From the NCBI GenBank assembly GCA_964489525.1, contig CAZAYY010000011.1:62001-126000 (forward strand): a DNA stretch of 64,000 nucleotides, read 5' to 3'. The position numbers were made by a program, and so were the translations under genes. The DNA comes from CAZAYY01 sp964489525. GTDB lineage: Bacteria > Chloroflexota > Anaerolineae > Anaerolineales > JABWBV01. This document shows, in pieces, positions 1 to 8,568 of this stretch (its first letter is position 1; each line of letters begins with the position of its first letter). A model generated the notes under the pieces. That model did not search any database, had not been told where the DNA came from, and saw only the letters and a list, made by a program, of their open reading frames with translations.

Positions 1-2369
1 TGGCCATGGTTGCCACATCGGCCTCCTTGGTGGTGGGCGCTCCGATGCCGGGCGGCGTGGTGATGGAAGCAGCCGGGATGGATCGCCAGTTTTTGGACCT
101 GATGCCCCAGGTTGTGGAGACCGTTGTGGTGGCTGAACTGGAAGCGGTTGTCAAGGAAAGCGAAGCCCCAGGGGGCAGCGCCAGCCAGCCGCCGCGCCTG
201 CGCCAGTATTTCCCTGAAACCATGCTCTGGCTGCCCGATGCCCTAACGGCGCCGGATGGCAGCTACACCCTGGATTTTGACGCCGCCGACAGCATCACCA
301 CCTGGCGGCTGACCGCCCTGGCCTCCAGCCAGGATGGCCGCCTGGGTAGCGCCACCGGGTCCATCCGGGTTTTCCAGGACTTTTTTGTGGACCTGGACCT
401 GCCCCTGGCCCTGACGGTGGGCGATGAAATTTCGGTGCCGGTAGGTGTGTTTAATTACCTGCCCGAAGCGCAGTCAGTGCGTCTGGTTTTGGAACAGCCC
501 GGCTGGTTCGAACTGCTGGATGATGCTGAGAAAACCATCGAAGTCGCTCCCAACGAGATTACCGTGGTTTACTTCCGGGTGCGGGCTTTGCAGTTCGGCC
601 GCCAGCCCTTCCAGGTGACCGCCTGGGGCAGCCGGATGTCCGACGCCATTCGTAAAGACGTCCAGGTTTACCCGGACGGCAAACCCATTCGCTTCACCGC
701 CTCCGACCGCCTGGCGCCAGACAGCCCTGCCAGCCAGTCGTTCAGCATCCCGCCCGAAGCCATTGCGGGAACCCAAACCCTGCTGGTGAAAATTTACCCC
801 GGCATCCTCAGTCAGGTGGTGGAAGGGCTGGACAGCATTTTGCGCATGCCCTACGGCTGTTTTGAGCAAACTTCGTCCACGACCTACCCGAATGTTTTGG
901 TGTTGGATTATTTGCAAAGCACCAACCAGGCCTCGCCCGAAGTGCAGTTCACTGCCCAGGAATACATCAACCTGGGCTACCAACGCCTGACCACGTTTGA
1001 AGTGAGCGGCGGCGGTTTTTCGCTGTTTGGCGACGCCCCTGCCGACCGGATGCTGACGGCCTACGGCCTGCAGGAGTTCACCGATATGAGCCGGGTGCAC
1101 AATGTAGACCCCGCCTTGATAAACCGGGCTGCACAGTGGATTTTCTCTGAGCAGAACAGCGATGGAACCTGGGAAAATGACCAGGGCCTGGTGCATGAAA
1201 CCACCTGGAGCAGCCTGGCCGATGACCGCCTGCCTGTAACCGCCTACATTGCCTGGAGCCTGGCGGATGCCGGGTTTGTGGCTGAATTAGAACGCACCAA
1301 CGCCCTGCCCTACCTGCGCGAAAACCAGGCCAACGCCACCGACCCGTATGTCCTGGCTTTGCTGGCCAACGCTCTGGTGGCGAGCGACCTGGCCGCCGGG
1401 AGGGAGATTGCCCCGGTGACGCTGGGTGTTTTGGAGCGGCTCAGCCAGCAGGCGATTTTTGAAGACGGTGTGGCCACCTGGCCCAGCGGCGTCGCCACGT
1501 TCGTGGGCAGCGAAGGCCGCACAGGCAGCATTGAAACCACCGCCCTGGCCGCCCTGGCTTTCCTGCGCTCGAACACCTACCCCGACCTGGCCAACCAGGC
1601 CCTCACTGCCCTGGTGCGCAACAAAGACAGCTTTGGCACCTGGCACAGCACCCAGGCCACCGTTTTGGCGCTCAAAGCGCTGATCCAGACCATTCGCGCC
1701 GGTGCCGAAAACGTAGATGCCAGCATCACCATCACCCTGGACGGCGGGCAGGAAAAGACCATCCAGGTTAACCGGCAGAACTTCGACGTGGTGCAGATGA
1801 TCACTTTTGACGATGTTCCCGTGGGCCGCCCGGCTGTAATTGAGATTAGCGCCGTGGGCGAAGGCAACCTGATGTACCAGGTTTCTGGCAGCTACTACCT
1901 GCCCTGGGAAAGCGTATCCCTTTACCCTGAGTTAATTGAAATCAACGACCTGGTGAGCATTGACGTTCGCTATGACCGCACTGAACTGGCTGTGGACGAA
2001 ACTGTCCGGGTGGATGTTACCGTGTCGCTCAACCAGCCCGGCGGGCGGGCCGAGTGGGCGCTGATTGATTTGGGTTTACCCCCGGGCTTCACCGTGGAAA
2101 CTGGCGACCTGCAGGCCCTGGTGGCTCGTTATGATGACACGCCCAAAGACTACCCCTTCCCAACCATCCAGCGCTACGAACTGACCGGGCGGCAACTTTT
2201 GGTGTATATTGGCAACCTGAGCGAGGGCAATCCGCTCAGCTTCAGCTACCACCTGCGGGCCAAGTTCCCGCTGCGGGCGCAAACCCCGGCCAGCTCGGCG
2301 TATGATTATTACAACCCCGACACCTCCGGCGAACAGGCCCCGCAAACGCTGACGGTGGTTGCGCCGTAA
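1..2369 (+). CDS. alpha-2-macroglobulin family protein, C-terminal part (5' end outside window)
   Basis: At least 787 residues of a bacterial alpha-2-macroglobulin, a large envelope protein thought to trap attacking proteases through a reactive thioester. The reading frame is open to the window edge, so the true start lies upstream. Counting from the ATG at 6, the macroglobulin-like and bait-region part comes first, then the thioester motif PYGCFEQTSS (Cys285, Gln288), the alpha-helical thioester domain with repeated WxxxQxxDGxW-type segments, and a C-terminal beta domain. The Cys-x-Glu-Gln thioester is intact, so the protein should be covalently reactive. In many bacteria this gene sits next to pbpC; that neighbour would be outside the window. 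It converges on the arsenite exporter across a strong bidirectional hairpin. Confidence 0.9.
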   Translation, partial: AMVATSASLVVGAPMPGGVVMEAAGMDRQFLDLMPQVVETVVVAELEAVVKESEAPGGSASQPPRLRQYFPETMLWLPDALTAPDGSYTLDFDAADSITTWRLTALASSQDGRLGSATGSIRVFQDFFVDLDLPLALTVGDEISVPVGVFNYLPEAQSVRLVLEQPGWFELLDDAEKTIEVAPNEITVVYFRVRALQFGRQPFQVTAWGSRMSDAIRKDVQVYPDGKPIRFTASDRLAPDSPASQSFSIPPEAIAGTQTLLVKIYPGILSQVVEGLDSILRMPYGCFEQTSSTTYPNVLVLDYLQSTNQASPEVQFTAQEYINLGYQRLTTFEVSGGGFSLFGDAPADRMLTAYGLQEFTDMSRVHNVDPALINRAAQWIFSEQNSDGTWENDQGLVHETTWSSLADDRLPVTAYIAWSLADAGFVAELERTNALPYLRENQANATDPYVLALLANALVASDLAAGREIAPVTLGVLERLSQQAIFEDGVATWPSGVATFVGSEGRTGSIETTALAALAFLRSNTYPDLANQALTALVRNKDSFGTWHSTQATVLALKALIQTIRAGAENVDASITITLDGGQEKTIQVNRQNFDVVQMITFDDVPVGRPAVIEISAVGEGNLMYQVSGSYYLPWESVSLYPELIEINDLVSIDVRYDRTELAVDETVRVDVTVSLNQPGGRAEWALIDLGLPPGFTVETGDLQALVARYDDTPKDYPFPTIQRYELTGRQLLVYIGNLSEGNPLSFSYHLRAKFPLRAQTPASSAYDYYNPDTSGEQAPQTLTVVAP

Positions 2370-2445
2370 GCGGTGCTGCCTGCCGCTTTTGTTGGAACTG
2401 CTCAGTCCCCGGCCTGCCCCAGGCTTTTGGGCGGGGCTGATAACG

Positions 2446-2497
2446 GGCGGATTGAGGTTGCGGGTGGGTCAACCCCCACCTGGAACCTCAATCCGCC
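2446..2497. terminator. bidirectional terminator between convergent genes
   Basis: A perfect 14-bp stem (2446-2459 with 2484-2497) encloses a second 6-bp stem (2463-2468 with 2475-2480). It lies between the stop of the alpha-2-macroglobulin gene and the stop of the opposing ACR3 gene. The + strand continues into a T-rich stretch, so it can end transcription from the left; the stem works in both directions. Confidence 0.75.
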
Positions 2498-2505
2498 GTC
2501 TTCTT

Positions 2506-3654
2506 TTAATGATCTTTTGTCAATGCTTCGGCAGGGGGGCAGGCTTCCTGGGCAGCCGCCAGCATTTCAGGCGAGGAGGTTACTTCGCCAGGGAACATGC
2601 GCCGCTGGAAGAAAAAGGCAACATTGACCAGGCCAATCATCACCGGGACTTCAACCAAAGGGCCAATCACAGCCGCAAAAGCCGCCCCACTGTTGATGCC
2701 AAACACGGCTACCGCTACCGCGATGGCCAGTTCAAAGTTATTGCTGGCGGCTGTGAACGAAAGCGTGGTGGTTTTTGAATAGTCGGCCCCCAGGCGGTGC
2801 CCCATCCAAAAGCTGATCAGGAACATCAGTACAAAGTAGATCAACAGCGGGATGGCAATGCGCACCACATCCATCGGAATCTGGACAATCAGGTTGCCTT
2901 TCAGGCTGAACATGACCATGATGGTGAAAAGCAGGGCAACCAGGGTGAGCGGGCTAATTTTAGGGATAAAGTTTTTGTAATACCATTCTTTGCCCTTTAA
3001 GCGAACCAACACCAGCCGGGTGAGAAACCCACCCAGAAATGGAATCCCAAGATAGATAAACACGCTTTCGGCAATTTGCCCCATGGTGATGTCAACCACC
3101 ACCCCACTTAATCCAAACCAGGTGGGCAGTACAGTCAGGAAAATATAGGCGTACAGGCTGTAAAACAACACCTGGAAGATGCTGTTAAAGGCCACCAACC
3201 CGGCGGCATATTCTGTGTCGCCATGTGCAAGCTCGTTCCACACGATGACCATAGCAATACAGCGCGCCAGCCCAATCAGAATTAACCCGGCTATATAATC
3301 TGGATACCCTCGTAAAAAGATAATCGCCAGGAGAAACATCAGCACTGGGCCAATCACCCAATTTTGCACCAGTGAAAGGGTGAGCACCTTTTTGTTGCGG
3401 AAAACATCGCCCAGTTCTTCATACCTGACCTTGGTGAAGGGGGGGTACATCATCAGAATCAAACCGATTGCAATGGGAATATTCGTTGTGCCAACTGAAA
3501 CTGCGTCGTTAAAGCGCACAACGGCTTCGGGGAACAAAAAACCAATGCCAACCCCAACGGCCATTGCCAGGAAAATCCACAGGGTCAGGTAGCGGTCGAG
3601 GAAGGAGAGTTTTTGGGTAAGGCTTTTCGTTTGGGTTGCGGAGAGATCAGACAT
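2506..3654 (-). CDS. acr3: ACR3-family arsenite efflux transporter
   Basis: A 382-residue inner-membrane permease that exports As(III) (or Sb(III)) using the proton motive force. Ten hydrophobic segments are visible, and the family-defining cysteine sits in GLARCIAMVIVWNELA in the fourth segment, the residue needed for arsenite transport in characterised ACR3 proteins. The C-terminal tail is polar. The start is supported by AGAGGT seven bases upstream. It lies 43 bases behind an arsR gene on the same strand, so the two form an arsR-acr3 operon run from the palindrome-covered promoter at 4107-4158. The family could also carry antimonite; arsenite is the default. Confidence 0.93.
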   Translation of the reverse strand: MSDLSATQTKSLTQKLSFLDRYLTLWIFLAMAVGVGIGFLFPEAVVRFNDAVSVGTTNIPIAIGLILMMYPPFTKVRYEELGDVFRNKKVLTLSLVQNWVIGPVLMFLLAIIFLRGYPDYIAGLILIGLARCIAMVIVWNELAHGDTEYAAGLVAFNSIFQVLFYSLYAYIFLTVLPTWFGLSGVVVDITMGQIAESVFIYLGIPFLGGFLTRLVLVRLKGKEWYYKNFIPKISPLTLVALLFTIMVMFSLKGNLIVQIPMDVVRIAIPLLIYFVLMFLISFWMGHRLGADYSKTTTLSFTAASNNFELAIAVAVAVFGINSGAAFAAVIGPLVEVPVMIGLVNVAFFFQRRMFPGEVTSSPEMLAAAQEACPPAEALTKDH

Positions 3655-3697
3655 AAGATACCTCTAAAATGGTTTTATAGAATACAGGAGGTCATTT

Positions 3698-4090
3698 TTA
3701 GGGATTGACCCGTTCGGGGTGGGGGATGGTTTCGTCTTTTGACCGGACAATTTTTGGCCCACAAGAGGGTTGACGCTTTTGGATTCGTTGGGGGTTAAAA
3801 AAATCCCCCATAGCAGTGTGCAGTTCTGCCAGGGCTTCAGAGTTGATGGAATAATACACCCAACGTCCATCAGAAGCATCGCGTTCCATCCTGATTAGCC
3901 CAGAACGACGCAGGACACTGAGATGATGAGAAATCAAGTTTGGCGCCATGTGTAAACTGTCGCCAAGTTCGCAGTTGCACTGAACACCATTCATCAGTAA
4001 ATTGAAAATTTGCAAGCGATTTGGTTCAGCCAAAGTTTTGAGCCAGCCAGCCAGGTCTTGAACATTTTGTTGAATGCCAGGGAATTGCAT
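3698..4090 (-). CDS. arsR: ArsR/SmtB-family metalloregulator (first gene of acr3 operon)
   Basis: A 130-residue winged-helix repressor. The helix-turn-helix core LAEPNRLQIFNLLMNG is followed by GVQCNCELGD, with Cys38 and Cys40 placed like the CxC pair of the classical ArsR As(III) site (helix alpha-3). Another cysteine (SCGPK) lies in the tail and could be a third ligand. It should release DNA on arsenite binding and so derepress itself and acr3. The start is preceded by GGAG at ten bases and by a TTGACT-N18-TATAAT promoter whose -10 box is buried in a perfect palindrome. A second, different ArsR is encoded divergently. Confidence 0.9.
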   Translation of the reverse strand: MQFPGIQQNVQDLAGWLKTLAEPNRLQIFNLLMNGVQCNCELGDSLHMAPNLISHHLSVLRRSGLIRMERDASDGRWVYYSINSEALAELHTAMGDFFNPQRIQKRQPSCGPKIVRSKDETIPHPERVNP

Positions 4091-4106
4091 TTCTATAAAT
4101 CTCCGT

Positions 4107-4158
4107 AATATAATTCAATGCACATTGAATTATATTGCTCTTTCCGGAAAAAAGTCAA
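4107..4158 (-). promoter_or_regulatory. arsR-acr3 promoter with perfect palindromic operator
   Basis: Reading the minus strand, TTGACT (4158-4153) is separated by 18 bases from TATAAT (4134-4129). A perfect 14-bp inverted repeat with a 2-base centre (4107-4120 and 4123-4136, half site ATTCAATG/CATTGAAT plus AT flanks) covers the -10 box and expected start site. This is where an ArsR dimer would bind to block RNA polymerase. The boxes are seen; binding by ArsR is inferred. Confidence 0.8.
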
Positions 4159-4254
4159 GGCGAAAACTGGCCGGGCAATCGGTTGTAAATATCTCTATCA
4201 AAATTCAAAACTATGCAAGCCGATTGGCCAAGCGCAAAAGTGTGTCACAAATCC

Positions 4255-4304
4255 TTGACAGGCTGCAAAATTCGAATAGAATTGTATTCAACATTATGAA
4301 TAAT
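4255..4304 (+). promoter_or_regulatory. promoter and inverted repeats of the divergent arsR operon
   Basis: TTGACA (4255-4260) is followed after 16 bases by TAGAAT (4277-4282). Two small inverted repeats overlap the -10 region and start: GAATA-N6-TATTC (4274-4289) and ATTAT-N2-ATAAT (4293-4304). They differ from the big palindrome of the opposite promoter, so the two ArsR proteins may recognise different sites. The predicted transcript start is only a few bases from the ATG at 4296. Confidence 0.6.
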
Positions 4305-4694
4305 ATTTTAGTAAACACCATGAACCGCTATTCACACCCATCAAAATTGTTCAAAACCCTCGCCCACCCCACCCGCCTGGCCATCCTGGATATTTTACGC
4401 AGCGGCGAGCAGTGCGTTTGCCATATGGAAGCGGTTTTGGGGCTGCGGCAGGCATACATTTCCCAGCAGCTGATGGTGCTGCGCGAGGCCGGGTTGGTAG
4501 AAGATCGCCGGGATGGGTGGAATGTTTTTTACCGGGTGACGCTGCCTGATGTTTATGCGGTAGTGGATGCGATGAATGTGCTGTGTGGTGCGGGCCAGCT
4601 TACCCCTGCGGCTCCACAAGCGGGCTGCCCGTGCCCCAAGTGCTCTCCAGGAACACAACCACCCCTGGTGCCAGAGGACATGGTACAGGTGTAG
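4296..4694 (+). CDS. second ArsR-family metalloregulator
   Basis: A winged-helix regulator of 132 residues if the ATG at 4296 is used; 4320 is an equally plausible start, and an open frame back to 4074 runs through the promoter and is not credible. The HTH core KTLAHPTRLAILDILRSG is followed by GEQCVCHMEAVLG, with a CxC pair (Cys40, Cys42) in the ArsR position. The tail carries a further Cys cluster, GCPCPKCSPG, which may add metal ligands or be regulatory. It reads into the permease gene at 4758, so it probably controls that permease and the thioredoxin-like gene. The inducer could be arsenite, an organoarsenical or another soft metal. Confidence 0.85.
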   Translation: MNNILVNTMNRYSHPSKLFKTLAHPTRLAILDILRSGEQCVCHMEAVLGLRQAYISQQLMVLREAGLVEDRRDGWNVFYRVTLPDVYAVVDAMNVLCGAGQLTPAAPQAGCPCPKCSPGTQPPLVPEDMVQV

Positions 4695-4757
4695 CGGATC
4701 ACCGATTTGCCTCTCTTGCCAGGCGGGAGGGGCGCTTCGCTGCCAAAAGGAAACCGG

Positions 4758-6233
4758 ATGGAAATCTTCTCTGTACTGATTCACCTGATTCAAAGCGGCC
4801 TGGGCAACCTGGCCGCATACCTGGCCGCGCATGTGCTGCTGTGCCTGGTGCCTGCGTTTTACATCGCCGGGGCTATGACGGCGCTGATTCCCAAGGAAAC
4901 GATCACCCGTTTTCTGGGGCGCAGTACCCCGCGTTCCATCTCCTATCCTGCGGCGGCTGGGGCAGGGTTTCTGCTGGCGGTGTGCTCGTGTACGGTGATT
5001 CCCCTGTTTGCAGGGATTTACAAAAAAGGCGCCGGGTTAGGGCCCGCCATCACGTTTTTGTTTGTGGCCCCCGCCATTAACATCCTGGCGCTGTCCTATA
5101 CAGGAACCGTCATTGGGATGGACCTGGCCATTGCCCGGCTGGTGCTTTCGTTGGTGTTTGGCGTCGGGATTGGCATCATCATGGCGCTCATTTTCCGCAA
5201 GGAAGACCAGGCCCACGACCAGGCGACGGATACCATGTTTGCCGGGCAGGCCGCCATGCGCCGGGCAGCCCTGGTTTTTTTGTTGGTCCTGGCGTTTTTG
5301 CTTGTGGCGGGCACCTTTCAAATTGAAGTTCTCAAACAGGCTTATGTCCAGGTTACCTTGCCCTGGAGCGGCGCTCAGCCCCTGCAGGGTTTTCTGCATG
5401 CGTTGGTGCCTTTTGACCCCAGCCGGGGTGAAGAAGGGGTGACGGTGCAGGGCGTGCTGCTGATTGGTATGCTTGCGCTGATTGGCCTGGCTTCGTGGAA
5501 AGGGATTGAGAACATTCACGATGGTTTCAATCGCTGGACCTGGGTTTCATTGGGCCTGGTTGGTTTTACGCTGCTGGTGGCGGCCCTGGGGATGGTTCCC
5601 AGCGCCTCCGGCCTGACGCTGGCATTTACCGGGAAATTTTTTGCGGTTTTGTTTTCGGTGATCCTGGCGGGTTGGTTGATTGCTGCTCGACTGACCGAAG
5701 ACGAAACCCGCGACTTTTTGTGGGAATCGTGGCGGTTTGTTAAGCAAATTTTCCCGCTGCTGGTTGTGGGCGTTTTCACAGTGGGTATCATTCGCGAGCT
5801 GATTCAGCCGGAATGGATTCAGGCAATTGCCGGGGAAAACACCATCCTGGGAAACCTGGCTGGCGTGATTTTTGGTGTGTTTATGTATTTCCCCACATTG
5901 GTGGAAGTGCCGATTGCTCAGATGTTCCTCAACCTGGGGATGCACCGCGGCCCCTTGCTGGCTTACCTGATTTCAGATCCGGAGCTCAGTTTGCAAAGTA
6001 TTCTGATTACCGCGGCCATCATTGGACGGTTAAAAGCCTGGACGTATGTGGCCTGGGTGGCGCTGTTCAGTGCCCTGGCCGGGCTGATGTATGGGGCCTG
6101 GGTGGATGGCGCCAGCCTTTGGGTCCTGGGCGCTGTTTTGTTGGCCTTTGTGGCTGTGTTGGGCGGCTTCCTTTGGGTGTGGGAATCTCGTAAAGCCCAC
6201 AGCGAAGCTGCCCCTCAGATCGCTGCCAGGTAA
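4758..6233 (+). CDS. ArsP-like / DUF318 (UPF0718) permease
   Basis: A 491-residue polytopic membrane protein of the DUF318 permease family. The motif AVCSCTVIPLFAGIYKKGAG (Cys76, Cys78) is the conserved cysteine-containing loop-helix of the family; ArsP members export trivalent organoarsenicals. About ten hydrophobic segments fall in two halves joined by a polar loop near residue 150 (RKEDQAHDQ). It follows the second arsR by 63 bases and has AAAGG seven bases before the ATG at 4758. Pairing with a small redox protein downstream is common for this family. Substrate is uncertain: methylarsenite-type compounds are the best guess from context. Confidence 0.85.
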   Translation: MEIFSVLIHLIQSGLGNLAAYLAAHVLLCLVPAFYIAGAMTALIPKETITRFLGRSTPRSISYPAAAGAGFLLAVCSCTVIPLFAGIYKKGAGLGPAITFLFVAPAINILALSYTGTVIGMDLAIARLVLSLVFGVGIGIIMALIFRKEDQAHDQATDTMFAGQAAMRRAALVFLLVLAFLLVAGTFQIEVLKQAYVQVTLPWSGAQPLQGFLHALVPFDPSRGEEGVTVQGVLLIGMLALIGLASWKGIENIHDGFNRWTWVSLGLVGFTLLVAALGMVPSASGLTLAFTGKFFAVLFSVILAGWLIAARLTEDETRDFLWESWRFVKQIFPLLVVGVFTVGIIRELIQPEWIQAIAGENTILGNLAGVIFGVFMYFPTLVEVPIAQMFLNLGMHRGPLLAYLISDPELSLQSILITAAIIGRLKAWTYVAWVALFSALAGLMYGAWVDGASLWVLGAVLLAFVAVLGGFLWVWESRKAHSEAAPQIAAR

Positions 6234-6386
6234 TCAAGTCAAATACGCCATGAATACGATTTTGCTGCTTTATCCAAAACGACTCAGACCCATTCCCCCA
6301 GCCCCGGCCCAGGCTTTGGCGCGGGGAGAGAACGGGCGGATGGGTGAATCGTTCCCTTTATAAGATCGAAAAAACTGGAGGATTAC

Positions 6387-6632
6387 ATGCTCACAATAAA
6401 AATTCTGGGTTCTGGTTGTGCCAACTGCAAACGGGTGGAACAAATTGCCCGCAAAACCGTGGAAACCCTGGGGATTGAAGCCAATATTGTCAAAGTAACA
6501 GATTATAAAGATATCATGGCATACAATATCCTATCCACCCCCGGGTTGGTCATTAACGAAAAAGTGGTCAGCGCCGGGCGGATTCCTACCCCTGCCGAGG
6601 TCACAACCTGGGTGACCAGTGTGTTGGCATAA
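6387..6632 (+). CDS. small thioredoxin/glutaredoxin-fold protein (TM0996/MTH895 type)
   Basis: An 81-residue protein with a redox motif GCANCKRVEQ (CxxC) near the N terminus and a cis-proline region STPGLVINEK, the hallmarks of the minimal thioredoxin-fold family often encoded beside DUF318 permeases. It is cytoplasmic (no signal peptide). It sits 153 bases downstream of the permease on the same strand with a good GGAGG. A plausible role is delivering or reducing the thiol-bound metalloid for the permease; that is inference from neighbourhood. The spacer in front holds one copy of the dispersed GC-rich palindrome (about 6296-6335). Confidence 0.85.
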   Translation: MLTIKILGSGCANCKRVEQIARKTVETLGIEANIVKVTDYKDIMAYNILSTPGLVINEKVVSAGRIPTPAEVTTWVTSVLA

Positions 6633-6684
6633 CCGCCATTCATGGTATGATTGCCGATAACCAACCCTTTGTGGAGGTGCAGTC

Positions 6685-7092
6685 ATGCCGGACGAATTAC
6701 AACCCTCACCCAAACCCCAACCCGCCCGCAATGTGCTAGGCGGGGTATTGGTGGCTTGCTCTCACCGCCCCCTGACCGGTTTTTACCGGGATGGCTGCTG
6801 CAACACCGGGCCGGAAGACCTGGGCGAACACACCGTGTGCGTCGTCATGACGGCCGAATTTCTGGAGTTTAGCAAAAGCCGGGGCAATGACCTGAGCACC
6901 CCCGTGCCCTGGTTTAATTTTCCCGGCCTTAAGCCAGGCGACCGCTGGTGCCTGTGCGCCAGCCGTTGGGTGGAAGCCTACCAGGCCGGCAAAGCACCCT
7001 ACATCCTGCTGCGCGCTACCCACGAAGCTGCCCTGCAGCGCATCCCCCTCGATCTCATGATGCGGTTTGCCCTGGAAGCCAGGGCGAATTAA
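6685..7092 (+). CDS. DUF2237 family protein
   Basis: A 135-residue protein that matches the DUF2237 family: NVLGGVLVACSHRPLTGFYR, DGCCNTGPEDLGEHTVCVVM, FPGLKPGDRWCLCASRW. These proteins are small, cytoplasmic, of unknown function, and keep several cysteines (here CC and CLC) and the GxHxVC-like motif. GGAGGTG precedes the ATG by six bases. It follows the metalloid genes on the same strand by 52 bases and may be co-transcribed, but nothing links it to arsenic. Confidence 0.85.
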   Translation: MPDELQPSPKPQPARNVLGGVLVACSHRPLTGFYRDGCCNTGPEDLGEHTVCVVMTAEFLEFSKSRGNDLSTPVPWFNFPGLKPGDRWCLCASRWVEAYQAGKAPYILLRATHEAALQRIPLDLMMRFALEARAN

Positions 7093-7148
7093 AACATATT
7101 CCCATCCCCCCTGACCCCCCTTCCCATTGGGAAGGGGGGAAATAACAT

Positions 7149-7191
7149 GTTGCGGCCACCTGGCGGGCCACACCCGCCAGATGGCCGCAAC
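7149..7191. repeat. long hairpin, member of a GCGGCC-CTGGC repeat pair
   Basis: Ten perfect pairs (7149-7158 with 7182-7191), one mismatch on the + strand (a G-U pair on the minus strand), then eight more pairs (7160-7167 with 7173-7180) and a 5-base loop. It lies in the 164-base gap between the DUF2237 and acetyltransferase genes. A related hairpin sharing the GCGGCC-N-CCTGGC core lies at 48495-48532. Just before it (7104-7140) is a C-rich/G-rich palindrome of the dispersed type. Confidence 0.6.
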
Positions 7192-7256
7192 CTTCTCATC
7201 TTTGGTGGGTGATTACAGGGGTATGGGCAACCTGGTTTCTTTTTTGGAGGTAGAAA

Positions 7257-7718
7257 ATGATTCAGATACGACCGATGCAATTGAACGAATCGGAGCCGGT
7301 GCTTGGGTTGTGGAACGAGAACTGCATGGAAGCAGCCGGGCGGTTTCTGACGGATGCCGAGGCAAACCAGGTGTTGGCCAACTTGCGCCAGTATGCCAAT
7401 CACCCGGAGGTTTTCTGCCTTGTGGCAGTAGCAGAGGACGGTTTATGCGGCTTTGTTACGGCAGGTGCGTTCTCTCACCCAGTAATGCCAGGGCGCACAG
7501 GGGAAATTGAAGAGCTGTATGTCCGGGACGATGTCCGGCGCAGTGGGGTGGGCGCAAAACTGGTGGAAGAAGCCGTGGCCAAACTGCAAATGATGGGCGC
7601 GGATGTGATTCGTTCACAGGCTGCTGCAGATGCTTCCCTGGTCAGGCAGTTCTGGCAGGCGTTGGATTGGGAGCGCGACCTGGAAGTGTTTTCGCTATAC
7701 CTGGCTGTACCCGCCTGA
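7257..7718 (+). CDS. GNAT-family N-acetyltransferase
   Basis: A 153-residue acetyl-CoA-dependent acetyltransferase. The acetyl-CoA pyrophosphate-binding segment is VRDDVRRSGVGAKLVEEAV (R-x-x-G-x-G/A type), preceded by the beta4 strand EIEELYV; the C-terminal half ends in a WERDLEVFSLYL strand. A strong GGAGG lies nine bases before the ATG. The substrate cannot be read from sequence. It converges with cdsA. Confidence 0.8.
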   Translation: MIQIRPMQLNESEPVLGLWNENCMEAAGRFLTDAEANQVLANLRQYANHPEVFCLVAVAEDGLCGFVTAGAFSHPVMPGRTGEIEELYVRDDVRRSGVGAKLVEEAVAKLQMMGADVIRSQAAADASLVRQFWQALDWERDLEVFSLYLAVPA

Positions 7719-7730
7719 GCTGTGAGGGAC

Positions 7731-8564
7731 CTAGATAAAAAACACGGTCACAATAAAATAGCCGATGGCTGCGCCCCACAGCCAGCTGTCAATCCTGTCC
7801 AGCGCGCCGCCGTGGCCAGGCAGCAAAGTGCCAGAGTCTTTAACCCCAAACTGGCGCTTGAACATGCTCTCGCCCAAGTCGCCAACTGGAGTGACTGCAG
7901 CCAGGAACAGCGCCACGAGCATCACCTGCGGAATGGTGATGCCCAGGTCGTGCCCCGCCAGGCGTTCCCATAGCAGGAAAAACGGCACCATGAGCAGCGG
8001 GCTGGCCAGCAGGCCGCCAAAATAGCCTTCCCAGGTTTTCTTAGGGCTGAGGCGCGGGCTGAACTTGTGGCGTCCAAACAAGCGCCCCAGGTAAAACGCA
8101 CCTGTGTCAGCCAGCCAGACGGATGGCATAATAATCAGAAACCACCATTGGCCATCGGGCAAACTGCGCAGCAGCATGATGAAGCTGCCCAGGCCGCCCA
8201 GGTATAAAATCCCGCTCAGGGTGATCGAAAAATCCGTTCCGGCTTTGTCGTCCCCGCGTTCATAGGCAATGACATAATAGGCCATCAGGAACAGTACTGC
8301 CAGGGTAGTCACGTACACATCCCCACCAAACGGATCGCCAGCCAGGGAGAAAAAATGGCGCACCCAGAGCCAGATCAATACCCCCGCAACCAGGAAAAAC
8401 GAGCTGGGGTGAAAATCGCCGCCTTTGAACAGGCGGCCAAATTCCCAGGCCGCAAAACCCAAAAGAAAGCTGACCAGGATGAGCAGCGGCCAACTCCCAA
8501 TAAATATTGCAGCCAGCCCAACAGGAAGCAGCACCAGGGCAGAAAGAATCCGTTGTTTGTCCAT
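7731..8564 (-). CDS. cdsA: phosphatidate cytidylyltransferase
   Basis: A 277-residue membrane enzyme making CDP-diacylglycerol from phosphatidic acid and CTP, the entry to phospholipid head-group synthesis. About seven hydrophobic segments; the C-terminal signature is clear: SPKKTWEG followed by GVKDSGTLLPGHGGALDRID, with the Asp residues that bind the two metal ions. It is the last gene of the rpsB operon and begins four bases after uppS ends, so it is translationally linked to it. Confidence 0.95.
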   Translation of the reverse strand: MDKQRILSALVLLPVGLAAIFIGSWPLLILVSFLLGFAAWEFGRLFKGGDFHPSSFFLVAGVLIWLWVRHFFSLAGDPFGGDVYVTTLAVLFLMAYYVIAYERGDDKAGTDFSITLSGILYLGGLGSFIMLLRSLPDGQWWFLIIMPSVWLADTGAFYLGRLFGRHKFSPRLSPKKTWEGYFGGLLASPLLMVPFFLLWERLAGHDLGITIPQVMLVALFLAAVTPVGDLGESMFKRQFGVKDSGTLLPGHGGALDRIDSWLWGAAIGYFIVTVFFI

Positions 8565-8568
8565 ATTT

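Noticed and set aside
4074..4295. An N-terminal extension of the second ArsR
   Set aside because: It would run through the operator palindrome and the TTGACA/TAGAAT promoter and looks unlike ArsR.
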